Positions 15,739 through 24,196 of a DNA stretch of 24,573 nt are shown here, in pieces; position 1 is the first letter of the stretch; each line of letters opens with the position of its first letter. This stretch comes from CAYRGQ01 sp964444885 (lineage in GTDB: Bacteria > Bacteroidota > Bacteroidia > Sphingobacteriales > Sphingobacteriaceae): assembly GCA_964444885.1 (NCBI GenBank), contig CAYUIZ010000038.1, forward strand, positions 1-24,573, in the 5' to 3' direction. The notes under the pieces are model-generated. The model searched no databases, was not told the origin of the DNA, and was given only the letters and a program-made list of their open reading frames with translations. The translations under genes were made by a program, and so were the position numbers.

Positions 15739-16110
15739 GTTGCCAAACACGCCACACAAATCACTGCTGTAACACAACCGATTGCGCATTTTACGCAAAC
15801 GGTTGAGTTCTCCTATCGTTTTGTAGTCAACCGAGGTTTACCTAAATTGCTTCTCGACAAACATTCCAACCGTGTTTAACGGGCCAAATATCGACACCGA
15901 ATTTTGGCAAAAACACGGCCTGAAACTGACCACTTTTTACAAACAAAATGACCTTTTATTATATAAAAAAAAACCAATTAAGCTCTTTTACGCCCTTTGA
16001 TTACTTTTTAATGAAGGATTTGGACGAACAAAAATAATGCTACATACCATCGGCGGAAAAAATCAAATAATTTAACCAAACAACAAACCAAAACACCCAG
16101 ATTAAGATAA
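15739..16110. other. Long A/T-rich intergenic region upstream of the SusCD locus
   Basis: About 370 bases without a recognisable gene lie between miaA and the possible leader ORF. The first 100 bases hold a hairpin pair; the rest is A/T-rich (a run of nine A near 15964) and likely contains the promoter for the SusCD locus. I cannot fix a TAnnTTTG element there: TACTTTTT at about 16004 is the nearest, without a -33 box at proper spacing. No sigma/anti-sigma gene pair or hybrid two-component regulator lies nearby. Confidence 0.5.
15775..15833 (+). promoter_or_regulatory. Two mutually exclusive hairpins after miaA
   Basis: CAACCGATTGCG (15775-15786) pairs with CGCAAACGGTTG (15794-15805) across a seven-base loop, with one mismatch. 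The right arm's CGGTTGA (15800-15806) can instead pair with TCAACCG (15827-15833). Only one can form at a time. There is no T-run directly after the first, so it is not a clear terminator. It could serve as the 3' end of miaA or as a switch. Confidence 0.4.
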
Positions 16111-16227
16111 ATGAAGAAACGCATACAACAGACTTTTAACAATGGCGGCATGCAGCGCCTAGCTCACAGTCACACCAACGGCCATTGTGACCTCGAAACC
16201 ATCAAACTATCAGACTTACCCACGTAA
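16111..16227 (+). CDS. Possible 38-residue leader peptide before susC
   Basis: ATG at 16111 opens 38 codons ending TAA at 16227, just 14 bases before the susC ATG. The product starts MKKRIQQTFNNGGMQRL, is basic and has no membrane segment. It carries one inverted repeat (GTCACA 16169-16174 with TGTGAC 16186-16191) inside it. Its A-rich upstream sequence is like that of other genes here. It could be a leader ORF controlling susC translation, or chance. Confidence 0.35.
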   Translation: MKKRIQQTFNNGGMQRLAHSHTNGHCDLETIKLSDLPT

Positions 16228-16241
16228 CCCATTTAACAGCT

Positions 16242-19200
16242 ATGAAACACATTCATTTCGCTAAAGCACGGCGACATGGACGCGGGCAACTACCCGCTCC
16301 GCTAGCGCGTGCAGTACAAGTAGTGAAGTCCGCTTTCTTGCTATGCCTTGCGCTCTCCTTTGCATCGCACGTGCAGGCAAACGACGGACGCACCGCTACC
16401 ACCTTCAACAAAACAACCCAGCAACGCACTGAAGTGCGGGGAACCGTACGGGACACTTTTGGGACTGTCCTCCAGGGCGTCAGTGTCGTGGTTAAAAACC
16501 ACCAAGACCAAGGGACAACTACTGACATCAATGGCCGGTATATCTTAGACGTTCCGGAAGATGCCACCCTCATCTTCACGTACATTGGCTACTTGACACA
16601 GGAAGTGCCCGTGAGCGGACGGGAAGTAATTGACATCGTCTTGGCCGAAGACATTACGGGCTTAGAGGAAGTCGTCATTGTGGGTTTTGGCACGCAGAAG
16701 AAGCAAAGCGTCGTCGGTGCCCAGGCCACGATTCAACCCCAAGAACTGAAAGTGCCCGTTCGCGACTTGACCACCGCCATTGCAGGCCGCCTAGCCGGCG
16801 TAGTAGCCACACAGCGCGGAGGCGGACCCGGCAATGACGGAGCCAATCTATTTATCCGGGGCGTAGGTACGTTTGCCTCCAGTCCCCAAGGACCGCTTTT
16901 AGTTGTCGACGGTGTGCCTGACCGCGCTATCAACAATATCGACCCCGAGGATATCGAAAGCTTCACCGTCCTGAAAGACGCGACAGCGACAGCCGTTTAC
17001 GGCACCCGGGGCGCCAACGGCGTAATCCTTATCAACACGAAAAAAGGCCGGGCGGGCAAGCCGCAAATCAATGCGGAGATAAACCAAGCCGTCAACCAGT
17101 TCACCTTTCTCCCGGACTTCATCGATGGTCCCGCCTTCATGGAGCTTTTTAACGAAGGCCTTGAAATGCGCGGACGTACGCCACTCTATTCCGAAGAACG
17201 CATTGCCCGCCATGCTAGCGGCGAAGATCCCGATCTCTATCCCAACGTCAACTGGTATGATATCCTGTTCAACAAATACGGCAGGAACAACCGTGCGACG
17301 CTGAACGTCAACGGCGGATCAGAAAACGCTACATACTACATATCCACCGGCTATTTTGGCGAAGTGGGTCAGTTTAAGCGTGACAACGTCCAGACGTATA
17401 ACTCGACGTTGCGTCTTGACCGGTTTAACTTCACCAGCAACGTAGACGTCAATGTCACCCGCACCACCAAGCTGGCGTTGGGTGTCAACGGCTTCATCAC
17501 GAACTTGAACAGGCCGGCGTATGGAGTCAATGACATATTCGGGCTGGCGACGAGTTCTGCGCCGCACATCATTCCGCCCCAATACTCCAACGGAGAATGG
17601 CCCCAACTGGCCGGCACATTGCAGAGCCCTTATATGGCCCTTACCCAGTCGGGCGTCGTCAATTCCTATGACAACACCGTCCGTTCCAATATCCGGGTGA
17701 CCCAAGACCTGAATATGCTCCTAGATGGCTTAAGCGCTACAGGCATGTTCGCTTTTGACGTCAACGTCAACAACAACCTGACACGGAGCCGTACGTTGCA
17801 AACCTATTGGGCCACCGGACGCGATGCAGACGGCGAGTTAATCACTGACATTACGCACGCCGGATCAAACGAGCTAGGCTTTGGCCTTAGCCGCTATGGA
17901 GACCGCCGCTTCTATACCGAGGCTGCTGCCAACTACAGCAACCGCTTCGATAATCACGACGTGTCGGGCATGTTACTATTCAACCAATCGGACTTTAGCG
18001 ATGCCACCAGCCGCGTGGGCACATACACGGCAGCCATCCCCTACCGCCAACGCAATATTGTAGGCCGGGCTAACTACGGCTATGCCGACAAATACTACGC
18101 AGAAGCCAACTTCTCCTACTCCGGTTCGGATAACTTCGTACCCAGTGAGCGATATGGATTTTTCCCTTCCTTCGGCGTGGGCTGGGTCGTGTCCAACGAA
18201 TCCTTCTTTGAACCGATCCGTGACGTCATGCAGCATTTCAAGCTCCGCTATACCTACGGGCTATCCGGCAACGCGGCTGTTGACAACCCCAACTTGCGCT
18301 TCTTATACCTGACCACAATCGGTGATGCAGGCGGTTACACATTTGGCGTGCCTGGGTCAACGCGCGGCTTTACCGGTTACAACGAATCACGCGTGGGAGG
18401 CAACGTACGCTGGGAAACATCCTATCGCCAGAACCTCGGCGTGGAGATGAACTTCCTCAATAATGACCTGCAGCTGATTGTCGAACTTTTCAGGGAAAAG
18501 CGGGAGGGCATTTTGCTTCCTAACTACGTGATTCCCTACATGTCCGGATTCACCGTGGGCAACATCCCGTATAACAACATCGGCAAGACAAACAATAAGG
18601 GTATCGACGCTACGCTGGACTACAACCACAGCTGGACGGAGAAGAACTTCTTCTCATTCCGCGGCACCTTCAACTACAATAAAAACCTTGCGGTGTTTGA
18701 TGGCCTGCCACCATGGAGATATCCGTATTTGGATCGCATCGGGCAACCGATCAGTCAACGATTTGGCTACATAGCAACGGGCTTGTTCCAAAACCAAGAG
18801 GAAATCGACAACGCGGCCATACAAGCGGGCGACGTGCGCGTGGGGGATATCCGCTACAAAGACCTCAACGGTGACGGGATCATCAATAGCAACGACCAGA
18901 CCGCGATTGGCTACGGCCATGTGCCCCGCATCGTATATGGGCTTAACTTTGGAGCCGGCATAGCTGGCTTTGACTTAAGCCTCTTCTTCCAAGGAGTGGG
19001 CATGGTCGACTTCAACTACGCGAGCGGGTTCGGGACCACGCCATTTTCACAAGGTGCTACCTATGGCAACATGTACAGCCAAGTGCTGGACCGCTGGACG
19101 CCGGACAACCCCAATCCGCGGCCATTTTACCCGCGCTTGTCGACTAACCAAGATGCTACTACAAACTATTACACCAGCACCTGGTGGATACAGCGTGCGG

Positions 19201-19421
19201 ATTACCTGCGTCTGAAACAGGCGGAGCTTGGGTATACTTTCACCAACCAAGCCCTGCTGCAGCGCTTAGCCATTCAGCGCTTGCGGATCTATGCAAACGG
19301 GACTAACCTGTTCACAGTCTCGCCCTGGAAATTCTGGGATCCGGAATTAGGTGATGGCCGTGGCGCAGTTTACCCTAACATAACCACCTACAACTTGGGT
19401 GTTCGTATCAACTTTCAATAA
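16242..19421 (+). CDS. susC: SusC/RagA-family TonB-linked outer-membrane receptor
   Basis: A 1059-residue outer-membrane importer for oligosaccharides or peptides, working with the SusD-like lid encoded next. The first 47 residues form a long basic n-region and a signal peptide (SAFLLCLALSFASHVQA). A CarboxypepD_reg-like domain covers about 64-134 (EVRGTVRDTFG to IDIVLAE). The family TonB-box region LEEVVIVGFGTQKK lies at 141-154. The plug domain follows with IRGVGTF, LLVVDGVP and GTRGANGVILI. The rest is a 22-strand barrel, closing with NLGVRINF at the C-terminus. No STN domain is present, so anti-sigma signalling through this receptor is unlikely. It leads a cluster of SusD, a DUF1735-F5/8C lipoprotein and an M60 peptidase; the specificity is inferred only from these. 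Confidence 0.95.
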   Translation: MKHIHFAKARRHGRGQLPAPLARAVQVVKSAFLLCLALSFASHVQANDGRTATTFNKTTQQRTEVRGTVRDTFGTVLQGVSVVVKNHQDQGTTTDINGRYILDVPEDATLIFTYIGYLTQEVPVSGREVIDIVLAEDITGLEEVVIVGFGTQKKQSVVGAQATIQPQELKVPVRDLTTAIAGRLAGVVATQRGGGPGNDGANLFIRGVGTFASSPQGPLLVVDGVPDRAINNIDPEDIESFTVLKDATATAVYGTRGANGVILINTKKGRAGKPQINAEINQAVNQFTFLPDFIDGPAFMELFNEGLEMRGRTPLYSEERIARHASGEDPDLYPNVNWYDILFNKYGRNNRATLNVNGGSENATYYISTGYFGEVGQFKRDNVQTYNSTLRLDRFNFTSNVDVNVTRTTKLALGVNGFITNLNRPAYGVNDIFGLATSSAPHIIPPQYSNGEWPQLAGTLQSPYMALTQSGVVNSYDNTVRSNIRVTQDLNMLLDGLSATGMFAFDVNVNNNLTRSRTLQTYWATGRDADGELITDITHAGSNELGFGLSRYGDRRFYTEAAANYSNRFDNHDVSGMLLFNQSDFSDATSRVGTYTAAIPYRQRNIVGRANYGYADKYYAEANFSYSGSDNFVPSERYGFFPSFGVGWVVSNESFFEPIRDVMQHFKLRYTYGLSGNAAVDNPNLRFLYLTTIGDAGGYTFGVPGSTRGFTGYNESRVGGNVRWETSYRQNLGVEMNFLNNDLQLIVELFREKREGILLPNYVIPYMSGFTVGNIPYNNIGKTNNKGIDATLDYNHSWTEKNFFSFRGTFNYNKNLAVFDGLPPWRYPYLDRIGQPISQRFGYIATGLFQNQEEIDNAAIQAGDVRVGDIRYKDLNGDGIINSNDQTAIGYGHVPRIVYGLNFGAGIAGFDLSLFFQGVGMVDFNYASGFGTTPFSQGATYGNMYSQVLDRWTPDNPNPRPFYPRLSTNQDATTNYYTSTWWIQRADYLRLKQAELGYTFTNQALLQRLAIQRLRIYANGTNLFTVSPWKFWDPELGDGRGAVYPNITTYNLGVRINFQ

Positions 19422-19430
19422 AAGACAGCC

Positions 19431-21266
19431 ATGAAAAGGATAATCAATATAAAAACGACATTGTATGCCCTCTGTGGCTTGTTGCTGCTGTTTTCGGTCA
19501 GCTGCAAAAAAGGATATTTTGACACCCAACCGGACAACATTGTCAGCGTCGAAGAAATCTTCGCCAATCGTGGCCAGACTGAGCGCTGGTGGGCTGGTTT
19601 GTATAGCAATATACCCGATATCTGGAATCAACCGTACGACTTCGGGTATAGCATCATCACCGATGAAATGGATGCCAGCAACTGGACGAACCCAGGCATG
19701 AACAGCGGTGCTATCAACGCTGATGCCAGCCCGGCAAATTTCATGGCACTGTATGAGCGAATCCGCCTGGCGACCATTTTCCTCGAACGGGTCGATGACA
19801 ACCAGGAAATCCGGGACCTCGCCAACGGTGAGCAGATCATCCGGAACTATAAAGGCGAAGCCCGATTCCTGCGTGCGTACTACCATTGGTTGCTCATGAA
19901 GCAACTTGGACCAATTGTAATTGCACCGACCTCTTCGGCCTCGCCCGAAGACGATTTCCAAGTCCCCAGAAGCACTTGGGACGAATGCGTTGCGTTCGTG
20001 CTATCGGAAATCGCACTGGCAAAGCAGGATCTGCCGGTAGACTATTACCTCGCTGGCACCACGCAGATCGACGGTATCGAGGTAGGGCGGATCAACCAGA
20101 TCATCGCCACTGCACTGGAATCACAGGTGCTGCTTTTTCACGCCAGTCCGTTGTTTAACGGTAATACGGAATTGGCAGATTTCCGCAACCTGGACGGTAC
20201 CGCCCTGATCAACCAGTCTTATGACGCTTCCCGCTGGGCGACTGCCGCCGCCGCCGCGAAGGCAGCCATCGACATCGCCGAAGCCAACGGAAAAGCGCTG
20301 TTCAAAGTGGCACACGAAGATCCTTTCCGTGCGGGCTTCCTATCTAGCCGCGACTTGTTTTGGGATGGCTGGCGCACCGAAGGAATCTGGCTGCGCCCCA
20401 GCTCCAATAACTTCCAGTGGGAAATCCACGCTGCCCCACGGTCGACGGCCGGCACGGCCTACAATGGACTAGCGGTCGTGCAACAACTGGTTGACGACTT
20501 CCGTATGGCCGATGGATCCTCCATCACCAATAACAGTGCCTACAATGAGAACACCTACAGCGACGAAAGCACCGCCTACTACGCGGCTGGAACCAACACG
20601 ATGTACACCAACCGCGAGCCACGGTTCTATGCGTACGTTACCTTCAACGGCTCGGTTAGCCCTACATCGCCGAAACCCGGCGTGGAAAATTCAAGGGTAG
20701 AATTTTTCAATACCGGCACCTCGGGCAAAGCCACTTCGCCTCGCGACTGGCCCAAGACGGGCTATACCGCACGAAAAAACCTGCACCCTACGTTCAGTGT
20801 CAATCCGGGCATCAATGTCGCACGGCCAGCTATGCTTATTCGCCTAGCTGAGCTTTACCTCAATTATGCCGAGGCGCTCAACGAATCCGAGCCTAGCCAT
20901 CCCGACGTGTTCACCTACCTGAATGCCGTGCGAAACCGAGCCGGATTGGGTGACTTGCCCGCCGGGCTTAGCCAAGCGCAGACGCGAGACGAAATACGTC
21001 GCGAACGCCGCATTGAGCTTTCCTTCGAGGGCCACCGATATTTCGACGTCCGCAGATGGAAGATACCCAACCTGCCGGGCTCTAATCAAGGCGGTGTATT
21101 TGAAGGCATGGACATGGATTCAGGCACAACGCTGTCGGATCAGGCCTACCACAGTCGCGTCACTGCCTTCACCCGTACGCCATGGCAGCGCCGGTACTAC
21201 TTCATGCCGTACGGACAGAACGAAATGGACCGCAACAAACAGTTGGTTCAATTCCCAGGCTATTAA
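19431..21266 (+). CDS. susD: SusD/RagB-family nutrient-binding lipoprotein
   Basis: A 611-residue surface lipoprotein that closes the SusC barrel and binds the substrate. The signal peptide ends in the lipobox FSVSC (Cys25). Landmarks of the family are the start KKGYFDTQPDN, the repeated tetratricopeptide-like helices (YKGEARFLRAYYHWLLMKQLG), the C-terminal LIRLAELYLNYAEALNE segment and RRIELSFEGHRYFDVRRW. Length is at the upper end of the family (usually 480-620). It starts nine bases after the susC stop, so translation is likely coupled. An A-rich stretch, AATAAAAGACAGCC, precedes the ATG. Together with susC this is the diagnostic pair of a polysaccharide or glycoprotein utilisation locus. 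Confidence 0.95.
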   Translation: MKRIINIKTTLYALCGLLLLFSVSCKKGYFDTQPDNIVSVEEIFANRGQTERWWAGLYSNIPDIWNQPYDFGYSIITDEMDASNWTNPGMNSGAINADASPANFMALYERIRLATIFLERVDDNQEIRDLANGEQIIRNYKGEARFLRAYYHWLLMKQLGPIVIAPTSSASPEDDFQVPRSTWDECVAFVLSEIALAKQDLPVDYYLAGTTQIDGIEVGRINQIIATALESQVLLFHASPLFNGNTELADFRNLDGTALINQSYDASRWATAAAAAKAAIDIAEANGKALFKVAHEDPFRAGFLSSRDLFWDGWRTEGIWLRPSSNNFQWEIHAAPRSTAGTAYNGLAVVQQLVDDFRMADGSSITNNSAYNENTYSDESTAYYAAGTNTMYTNREPRFYAYVTFNGSVSPTSPKPGVENSRVEFFNTGTSGKATSPRDWPKTGYTARKNLHPTFSVNPGINVARPAMLIRLAELYLNYAEALNESEPSHPDVFTYLNAVRNRAGLGDLPAGLSQAQTRDEIRRERRIELSFEGHRYFDVRRWKIPNLPGSNQGGVFEGMDMDSGTTLSDQAYHSRVTAFTRTPWQRRYYFMPYGQNEMDRNKQLVQFPGY

Positions 21267-21304
21267 CGAGAGGAAACGTGTAGTTCTCAAAGAAAAAAAG
21301 AATC

Positions 21305-22267
21305 ATGAAAACACATAAAATATACGCATGGATGCTGATGAGCTTGTCTACAGCATTTCTCGCATGCAACGACGACGTTCCGCCCTATGAAGAGCTGACG
21401 GACTCAAAGGAAGGTGCTTCGGTCTTTATCGCCAAAGCGCACCAAGGACATCAAAACCTGACGATCTTCCCCTATACGGAAGAGCGAAGCGTTCAGTTTG
21501 GTGTAGGCTTTGGCGCACTGGGCCTCCCCGCTTCCGACATCGGAATTACGCTAGTGGAGGATATACAGGCATTCGACAGCCTGAACGTCATTCGTGAACT
21601 CAACGGGCTGCCACCCTATGAACGTTTCCCACAGGGAGCGTACCAGATCGACAAATTAAACCTTACCATCCCCAAAGGCGGTATGTCGTCCGATTTGACA
21701 ACGCTGACGTATTTCCCCGAACAATTCGATGCTGAAACAGATTACCTTTTGCCCCTCAGTATACAGAGCGCATCAGGCTTCAGTATCAATCCAGGTACGA
21801 AGACCGTCTTCTTCGTTGCTCCTAAGCTACAAGAGCGGCCGGCAAGCACCACTGGATGGCTTGCGACGGCTTCGTCGGAACAAGGTTTTGGCTGGGAAAA
21901 CACTGGTCAGGCTAGCGCTCTGATAGACAGGGACCTGAATACCATATGGCACTCGGAATACAGCCCCACGCGCCCTGGCTACCCGCACTGGCTGAGCTTC
22001 GATATGCTCAAACCCGTATATGTCACGAAGATTGCGATGGCTCCGCGGCAAAATAACGGCAACGGCCCCACCAAGTTCAAGCTGGAAGGAAGCGCCGACG
22101 GAACAACTTGGTTTGACCTGAGCGGCGAACTAGATTTCAACCCAGGGAACACAGCTTACCAAGAATACCCGATTGAACCACAGGACTTGCAGAAAATTCG
22201 GGTGACGCTATTGGAAGGGCGCCAAGACGTCGCCTTCCTGGCCGAATTTGTCGTGTACACCTACTAA
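21305..22267 (+). CDS. Surface lipoprotein: DUF1735 plus F5/8 type C (discoidin, CBM32-like) domain
   Basis: A 320-residue lipoprotein with lipobox AFLAC (Cys21). Residues about 35-165 match DUF1735: GASVFIAKAHQGHQNL, then the TDYLLPLSIQSASGFSINPGT pattern of that family. Residues about 183-320 form a discoidin-type F5/8C domain: WLATASSEQ, ALIDRDLNTIWHSEY, PHWLSFDM, KFKLEGSADGTTW and the ending FLAEFVVYTY. F5/8C/CBM32 domains bind galactose and N-acetyl-hexosamine type glycans in many bacterial enzymes. Here there is no catalytic domain, so the protein should act as a surface glycan-binding protein of the SusE/F type. It follows susD by 38 bases, and a terminator begins 70 bases after its stop. 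Binding specificity is an inference from family behaviour. Confidence 0.87.
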   Translation: MKTHKIYAWMLMSLSTAFLACNDDVPPYEELTDSKEGASVFIAKAHQGHQNLTIFPYTEERSVQFGVGFGALGLPASDIGITLVEDIQAFDSLNVIRELNGLPPYERFPQGAYQIDKLNLTIPKGGMSSDLTTLTYFPEQFDAETDYLLPLSIQSASGFSINPGTKTVFFVAPKLQERPASTTGWLATASSEQGFGWENTGQASALIDRDLNTIWHSEYSPTRPGYPHWLSFDMLKPVYVTKIAMAPRQNNGNGPTKFKLEGSADGTTWFDLSGELDFNPGNTAYQEYPIEPQDLQKIRVTLLEGRQDVAFLAEFVVYTY

Positions 22268-22337
22268 TCGTGCAAGTTATGCCGGCGTTTGAGTCAGAGC
22301 GAAATCACCCATGCCACGGCGGCTCACTTAGCTAGCT

Positions 22338-22375
22338 AAAGACGGCAAGGCGCTAAACCCTTGCCGTCTTTTTTT
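22338..22375 (+). terminator. Strong intrinsic terminator at the end of the SusCD operon
   Basis: AAGACGGCAAGG pairs perfectly with CCTTGCCGTCTT across an eight-base loop, followed by seven Ts. This closes the susC-susD-DUF1735 transcript. The M60 gene behind it therefore needs read-through or its own promoter. Confidence 0.93.
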
Positions 22376-22416
22376 ATACGTGTTTCCAAAACGAACACTA
22401 AAAAAACGCCCACATC

Positions 22417-23781
22417 ATGATCAAGCCCCCTTTCCTGCACACGATTCTACTGCTGAAAACCATTATCTTGCTGCTGCTGGGTTGTTCGAATCAGGCGGTG
22501 GAACCGACAACCCCGGAGGAAGAAGAATCAGAAACGCCCCAAACGGAAGTCGCTTTGATCGTTAGCGAAACGCCTTCCGGACAGCGCGAAGCGAGGCGGA
22601 TGGCCCGTGGCGATCGTGGACCCGCGTCTGATTTCACGCCCACAGGCTACTACCTCCCGCCAAACACCACGCTGCACATCCGAGTCGAGCAAGTAGCGCA
22701 AGGGACCGGCACGCCTACATTGCTAGTCGGCTCATATTCCCGCTATGAGTCTAAGTGGGATCCGACGTCCGTACCGCTGTCCTTCGGCGATAATACCATC
22801 CGCAGCGACGCCCACGGAGGTCTCTTATATGTCAGGTACAATGCGCAAGACGACGTCCAAGCTAGGGGCCAGATTCGCCTGACGCTCACAAATGGCCACA
22901 AACCGCATCCCTATTTCTTGTTGGGAAAAACCACAAACCAAGAATGGCACGCGATGCTGGACGAATGGCATGAGGCACCCGACGTTGTCCTTGTCAATGA
23001 GGGCGCTATCGTGGTAGCTTCCATGTCAAAAGCGCTGGAATACCGAAACGAAAACCAAAATTTGCTCTTAAGGCTGATCGATGAAGCGCTCCAAGCAGAA
23101 TATGCAATCAGCGGCCTCGACGGATCCGCTCCCGAACACCAACGGAACGCACACAAATTGGTGATGACGGAAACTGATAAAGACGACACCTTCATGGCCG
23201 CCACATGGTACCGCACGTGGTATCACCGAAGTGTAGTCAACCACATCCTGACCGTACCGGGGTTTCGTGACGATGGATGGGGGCCATGGCATGAACTCGG
23301 GCATCACCACCAGCAAGATGCATGGACCTGGGAGGAGCTCGGCGAGGTCACCGTCAACATCTATTCACTGGCCGCGGAGCGGGCCATGGGCGCAGCACAG
23401 TCCAGATTGGCACGCGACGGCGTTTGGAATGACGTAGCCGCTTACCTAGCGCTCCCCGACAGCGAGCGGGACTACAACGCGCCCAGCACGGGCGTATTTG
23501 TGCGACTCGCCATGTTTCAGCAGCTCTGGCTGGAATACGGAGACGCTTTTTTCCAGCAACTCCACAAAAAAACTCGGGAGGATAGGCCAAATGTTTCTGA
23601 ACGCAACGCTAAGATGCGCTATTTCATGGTACAAGCGAGCCAACTATCCGGAAACGACCTGAGCCAGTTCTTTCGGAAATGGGGGCTACGCGCAGGCGAT
23701 GCTGTATACGAGGACATCAGTGCGCTAGGGCTGCCCCATCCGGCTACGGACCTAACAACCCGCACCGATGTTGCCAACTGA
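22417..23781 (+). CDS. Lipoprotein metallopeptidase, M60 / enhancin-like family
   Basis: A 454-residue exported zinc peptidase. The N-terminus is a lipoprotein signal with lipobox LLLLGC (Cys23), followed by a Glu/Pro/Thr-rich linker of about 25 residues. Residues about 60-165 make a beta-rich segment (GYYLPPNTTLHIRVEQ), usual at the start of M60 proteins. The catalytic part has WHELGHHHQQ (His292, Glu293, His296) with Glu310 in LGEVTVNIYSL as the third zinc ligand, the M60 signature HExxH-x(8-28)-E. M60 proteins of gut and pathogenic bacteria cleave O-glycosylated mucin-type proteins. This one has no carbohydrate-binding domain of its own, but a lipoprotein with one is encoded just upstream. 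It starts 41 bases after the SusCD terminator. All catalytic residues are present. Confidence 0.9.
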   Translation: MIKPPFLHTILLLKTIILLLLGCSNQAVEPTTPEEEESETPQTEVALIVSETPSGQREARRMARGDRGPASDFTPTGYYLPPNTTLHIRVEQVAQGTGTPTLLVGSYSRYESKWDPTSVPLSFGDNTIRSDAHGGLLYVRYNAQDDVQARGQIRLTLTNGHKPHPYFLLGKTTNQEWHAMLDEWHEAPDVVLVNEGAIVVASMSKALEYRNENQNLLLRLIDEALQAEYAISGLDGSAPEHQRNAHKLVMTETDKDDTFMAATWYRTWYHRSVVNHILTVPGFRDDGWGPWHELGHHHQQDAWTWEELGEVTVNIYSLAAERAMGAAQSRLARDGVWNDVAAYLALPDSERDYNAPSTGVFVRLAMFQQLWLEYGDAFFQQLHKKTREDRPNVSERNAKMRYFMVQASQLSGNDLSQFFRKWGLRAGDAVYEDISALGLPHPATDLTTRTDVAN

Positions 23782-23986
23782 GGATCCATCACTCGTGTGC
23801 TGGGAGTGGGAGAGGTCACCAGTTTGGCCACTAATAAAAAAACAGTCATCCATTGAAAGACTGTTCGAATTCGGGAAATCCGTAAAGGTCGAAGCCGGGG
23901 ACTTGTTGACCTCGGCAAACGGTTTAAATGCCTAAGCGTTTAGAATATTTCCGTAAATTAGCATAACATTTACAAGTTGAACAATC
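23782..23986. other. Intergenic region between the M60 gene and the toxin-antitoxin pair
   Basis: About 205 bases. It holds one hairpin followed by a T-run only on the minus strand, and near the end a weak -7-like TAACATTTA (about 23963) before the antitoxin ATG. No gene and no plus-strand terminator for the M60 gene are visible. Confidence 0.5.
23836..23865 (-). terminator. Weak minus-strand terminator-like hairpin
   Basis: Read on the minus strand, AACAGTC pairs with GACTGTT across 11 bases and is followed by a run of Ts (the plus-strand A-run 23836-23842). The stem has only seven pairs. No minus-strand gene lies to its right in the window, so its client is unclear. Confidence 0.35.
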
Positions 23987-24196
23987 ATGGAAACATACAT
24001 CGTACATCCAGACAAGTCGCAGGAAAAGGCTTTACGAGCGTTTCTGGAAGCGCTAAATGTACCGTTTGAGCGTGAAAACGATGATGTATTACCCCCTCAC
24101 GTGATTGCTGGTATCCGCAAGGGGCAAGCAGATATAGAAGCGGGACGAACTATCACGCTTGAAGCATTTAAGGAAAAAATAGCGAGTAAGCGGTAA
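23987..24196 (+). CDS. Antitoxin-like small protein, DUF2683-type
   Basis: A 69-residue acidic-basic protein beginning METYIVHPDKSQEKALRAFLEALNVPFE. It resembles the small DUF2683 proteins encoded directly before RelE/ParE toxins in Bacteroidota: an N-terminal beta strand (YIVHP), a helix (EKALRAFLEAL) and a C-terminal helical tail (DIEAGRTITLEAFKEKI) expected to wrap the toxin. The next frame downstream encodes such a toxin, so the role as antitoxin and autorepressor is inferred from partnership. It is complete, ending TAA at 24194-24196. An A/T-rich stretch with TAACATTTA precedes it, but no clear promoter. Confidence 0.75.
   Translation: METYIVHPDKSQEKALRAFLEALNVPFERENDDVLPPHVIAGIRKGQADIEAGRTITLEAFKEKIASKR

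Noticed and set aside
16169..16191. GTCACA / TGTGAC as a CRP-like site before susC
   Set aside because: The half-sites are in the wrong order and 11 bases apart; the CRP consensus is TGTGA-N6-TCACA.
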